Source of the DNA: Thermoleophilia bacterium
Lineage (GTDB): Bacteria; Actinomycetota; Thermoleophilia; Gaiellales; JAICJC01
Reading direction: 5' to 3'
Assembly: GCA_025928435.1 (NCBI GenBank)
Contig: JAICJM010000233.1
Location: 1-5,555 of the forward strand
DNA length: 5,555 nucleotides
Part shown: piece by piece, positions 4,102-5,555 of the stretch
How positions within the stretch are numbered: the first letter of the stretch is position 1
How the letters are laid out: each line of letters opens with the position of its first letter
The notes under the pieces: model-generated
The model's database searches: none
Seen by the model: the letters and a program-made list of their open reading frames with translations, nothing else
Told to the model about the DNA's origin: nothing
Program-made: the position numbers and the translations under genes

Positions 4102-5555
4102 CCCGCATCGTCGACACCACCATCCGGCTCCTGTCCCAGCAGCCGCTGGCCGGGAACGCCTCCACGGCGACCGTGCTCGAGGTGGCCGAGATCCTCGACG
4201 GCGCGGGCTTCGCGGGGCTCGAGGTGTCCGGCGGCGGCTGCTTCGACGCGGCCGTGCGCCGCGGTGTCGAGAGCCCGTGGGACCGGATCCGGGCGCTGAA
4301 GGCGCGCTGCACGCGCACGCCGCTCCAGATCGCCGTGCGCGGCCGCTTCCTGGTCGGCTCGCGGCCGGTGTCGGACGACCTCGTGCGCCGCTTCATCCTG
4401 TCCGCCGCCGAGAGCGGCATCGACGTCTTCCGGCTGCACGATCCGCTGAACGACGTCGAGAACCTGGTGCCGGCCGCCGCCGCCGTGCGCGAGGCGGGCG
4501 GCAGGCTCTACGCGGGTCTGGCTTTCTCGGGCCAGATGGGCAACCTGGAGCGGGTGGTCGAGAAGGCCCGCCGCCTGGCCGATCTGGGCGCCGAGCGAGT
4601 GCTCCTGCACGACTCGGCCGGAGCCCTCGACCCGGGCGTGTGCGGCACCGTGCTCGAGCGGCTGGCAGGCGCCGCGGGCGTCCCCGCCGGCCTCTACTGC
4701 CAGGGGACGGGCGGCAAGGCCCTCGCCATGGCGGTCGAGGCGGCCCGGCACGATGCCGACCCGATCGCGGTCGCCGCCTACCCGGTGGCCTCGCTCCTGA
4801 ACCGGGTGGCGGCCGAGGTGCTCGGCGAGTCGCTCGCGAGCCTGGAGATCGAACACGGCATCGACGTCGAGCGGGTCTGGGAGGCGTCGCGCTTCATCGA
4901 CGCGCACGTGACCTCGCAGATGCCGGCGCTCCCCGTGCCGCCGCGGATCATCCTGCGCACCGCGATCACGCGCCTGCCGGTCGGGCTGGTCGCCGAGATC
5001 GACGCACGCCTGCGGTCGGCCGACGCGCTCGACCGTCTGGACGAGGTGCTGGCCGAGCTCGACGCCGTACGGGCCGACTGCGGCACCGCGCCGCTGGCGG
5101 CGCCGATCGGCGGCATCCTGGCCGGCCAGGCGGTCACCCACGTGCTCACCGCCCGCCGCTGGGCCGAGGTGTCCGACGAGATGCGCGCGCTCCTCTCCGG
5201 CGCCTACGGCGACCCGCCGCTCCCGTTCTCGGCCCAGGCCGCCGCCCACGCGATCCAGATGCCGACGGAGCCGGACGTCGACATGGACGACCTGCGCGAC
5301 CAGGCCGGCGGCGCGGGCAGCGAGGAGGACCTGCTGCTCGTGGCGCTCTTCGGCGATGCCGCCGCCCGCCTGCTCGAGAACCTGCGCGGCCGCGGGGGCG
5401 ACTCGTCCACGGGGGAGGGCATCGACTCGAGCCAGTCCGAGCGCATCCGCGAGCTGGTGCGGCTCGTCGAGGGCTCCGACGTCGGCGAGCTCACGGTCGA
5501 GGACGGGCCGCTGCGGATCACGGTGCGGAAGCAGGACGAGCGCCCGGCCCCGGTC
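4098..5555 (+). CDS. Degenerate carboxyltransferase (PycB/OadA-like) fused to AccB-like biotin carrier N-terminus; 3' end off window
   Basis: 486 residues are visible and the frame is open at the edge. The start is GTG 4098 in GTGA overlap with the efp stop, giving MTRIVDTTIR, which matches the family N-terminus. Residues 1-270 form an HMGL-like TIM barrel similar to pyruvate carboxylase subunit B and oxaloacetate decarboxylase alpha (DTTIR, LEVSGGGCFDA, VRGRFLVG, GIDVFRLHDPLNDVENL). Residues about 290-420 match the PYC/OADA conserved domain (RLPVGL, GGILAGQAVTHVLTARRW, EEDLLLVALFG). After a Gly/Ser-rich linker (about 430-445), residues 448-478 look like the AccB N-terminus (ERIRELVRLVEGSD, ELTVEDGPLRITVRK). 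The family's metal ligands are replaced: Asp by Leu11, carbamylated Lys by His171, two His by Tyr200 and Gln202. The TSQP motif reads LNRV (234-237). Metal-dependent carboxyl transfer is therefore unlikely and the barrel may be structural. A biotinyl domain with a lysine attachment motif should follow but is not in view. Confidence 0.85.
   Translation, partial: MTRIVDTTIRLLSQQPLAGNASTATVLEVAEILDGAGFAGLEVSGGGCFDAAVRRGVESPWDRIRALKARCTRTPLQIAVRGRFLVGSRPVSDDLVRRFILSAAESGIDVFRLHDPLNDVENLVPAAAAVREAGGRLYAGLAFSGQMGNLERVVEKARRLADLGAERVLLHDSAGALDPGVCGTVLERLAGAAGVPAGLYCQGTGGKALAMAVEAARHDADPIAVAAYPVASLLNRVAAEVLGESLASLEIEHGIDVERVWEASRFIDAHVTSQMPALPVPPRIILRTAITRLPVGLVAEIDARLRSADALDRLDEVLAELDAVRADCGTAPLAAPIGGILAGQAVTHVLTARRWAEVSDEMRALLSGAYGDPPLPFSAQAAAHAIQMPTEPDVDMDDLRDQAGGAGSEEDLLLVALFGDAAARLLENLRGRGGDSSTGEGIDSSQSERIRELVRLVEGSDVGELTVEDGPLRITVRKQDERPAPV

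Noticed and set aside
4083..5249. Minus-strand frame of 388 codons opposite the carboxyltransferase-like gene
   Set aside because: Rich in Arg, Gly, His and Asp with no family signature; the plus frame has convincing HMGL and PYC/OADA motifs throughout.
1..5555. Search for tRNA/rRNA genes, CRISPR arrays, insertion sequences and long direct repeats
   Set aside because: None seen by eye: no tRNA-like arms, no regularly spaced repeats, no transposase motifs. The window is almost fully explained by the six genes.

Overview
The window is GC-rich (about 70%) and densely coding, uses GTG as well as ATG starts, and fits a high-GC Gram-positive bacterium (Actinomycetota). The sensor kinase looks like MtrB-type actinobacterial sensors, and the gene order aroQ / proline peptidase / efp / accB-like is the conserved Gram-positive block. 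A deep-branching class such as Thermoleophilia is my best guess, but it is an inference from style and not demonstrated.

Layout. Minus strand, 1-1958: a two-component system transcribed leftward, with an OmpR-family response regulator (1958 to 1273) followed after 45 nt by a HAMP sensor histidine kinase (1227 to the left edge, 3' end cut off). Each gene carries one apparent single-base deletion that breaks its frame: near 1418/1419 in the regulator and near 797/798 in the kinase. Restoring one base at each point gives a full family-typical protein. They are therefore either recently inactivated genes or consensus sequence errors. Two adjacent hairpins sit across the regulator stop codon and the gap before the kinase.

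A gap of 69 nt (1959-2027) separates this pair from a rightward, tightly packed run: aroQ (type II 3-dehydroquinate dehydratase, shikimate pathway), an M24 Xaa-Pro peptidase, efp (elongation factor P), and a large biotin-carboxylase-family protein that runs off the right edge. The first two genes overlap by ATGA and the last two by GTGA, and efp begins 11 nt after the peptidase stop, so the run reads as one operon with coupled translation.

The most interesting item is the last gene (4098 to the edge). In the conserved block this slot normally holds accB, the biotin carrier of acetyl-CoA carboxylase. Here a complete carboxyltransferase-type module (HMGL-like TIM barrel plus PYC/OADA conserved domain, as in pyruvate carboxylase subunit B and oxaloacetate decarboxylase alpha) is fused in frame to a segment that looks like the N-terminus of AccB. 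By motif alignment the barrel has lost all four metal ligands of the family (Asp, carbamylated Lys, His, His become Leu, His, Tyr, Gln) and the catalytic Thr-Ser-Gln-Pro segment, while its fold motifs are kept. It therefore looks like a non-catalytic pseudo-carboxyltransferase joined to a biotin carrier. The biotinyl domain itself, and any accC, would lie beyond the window.
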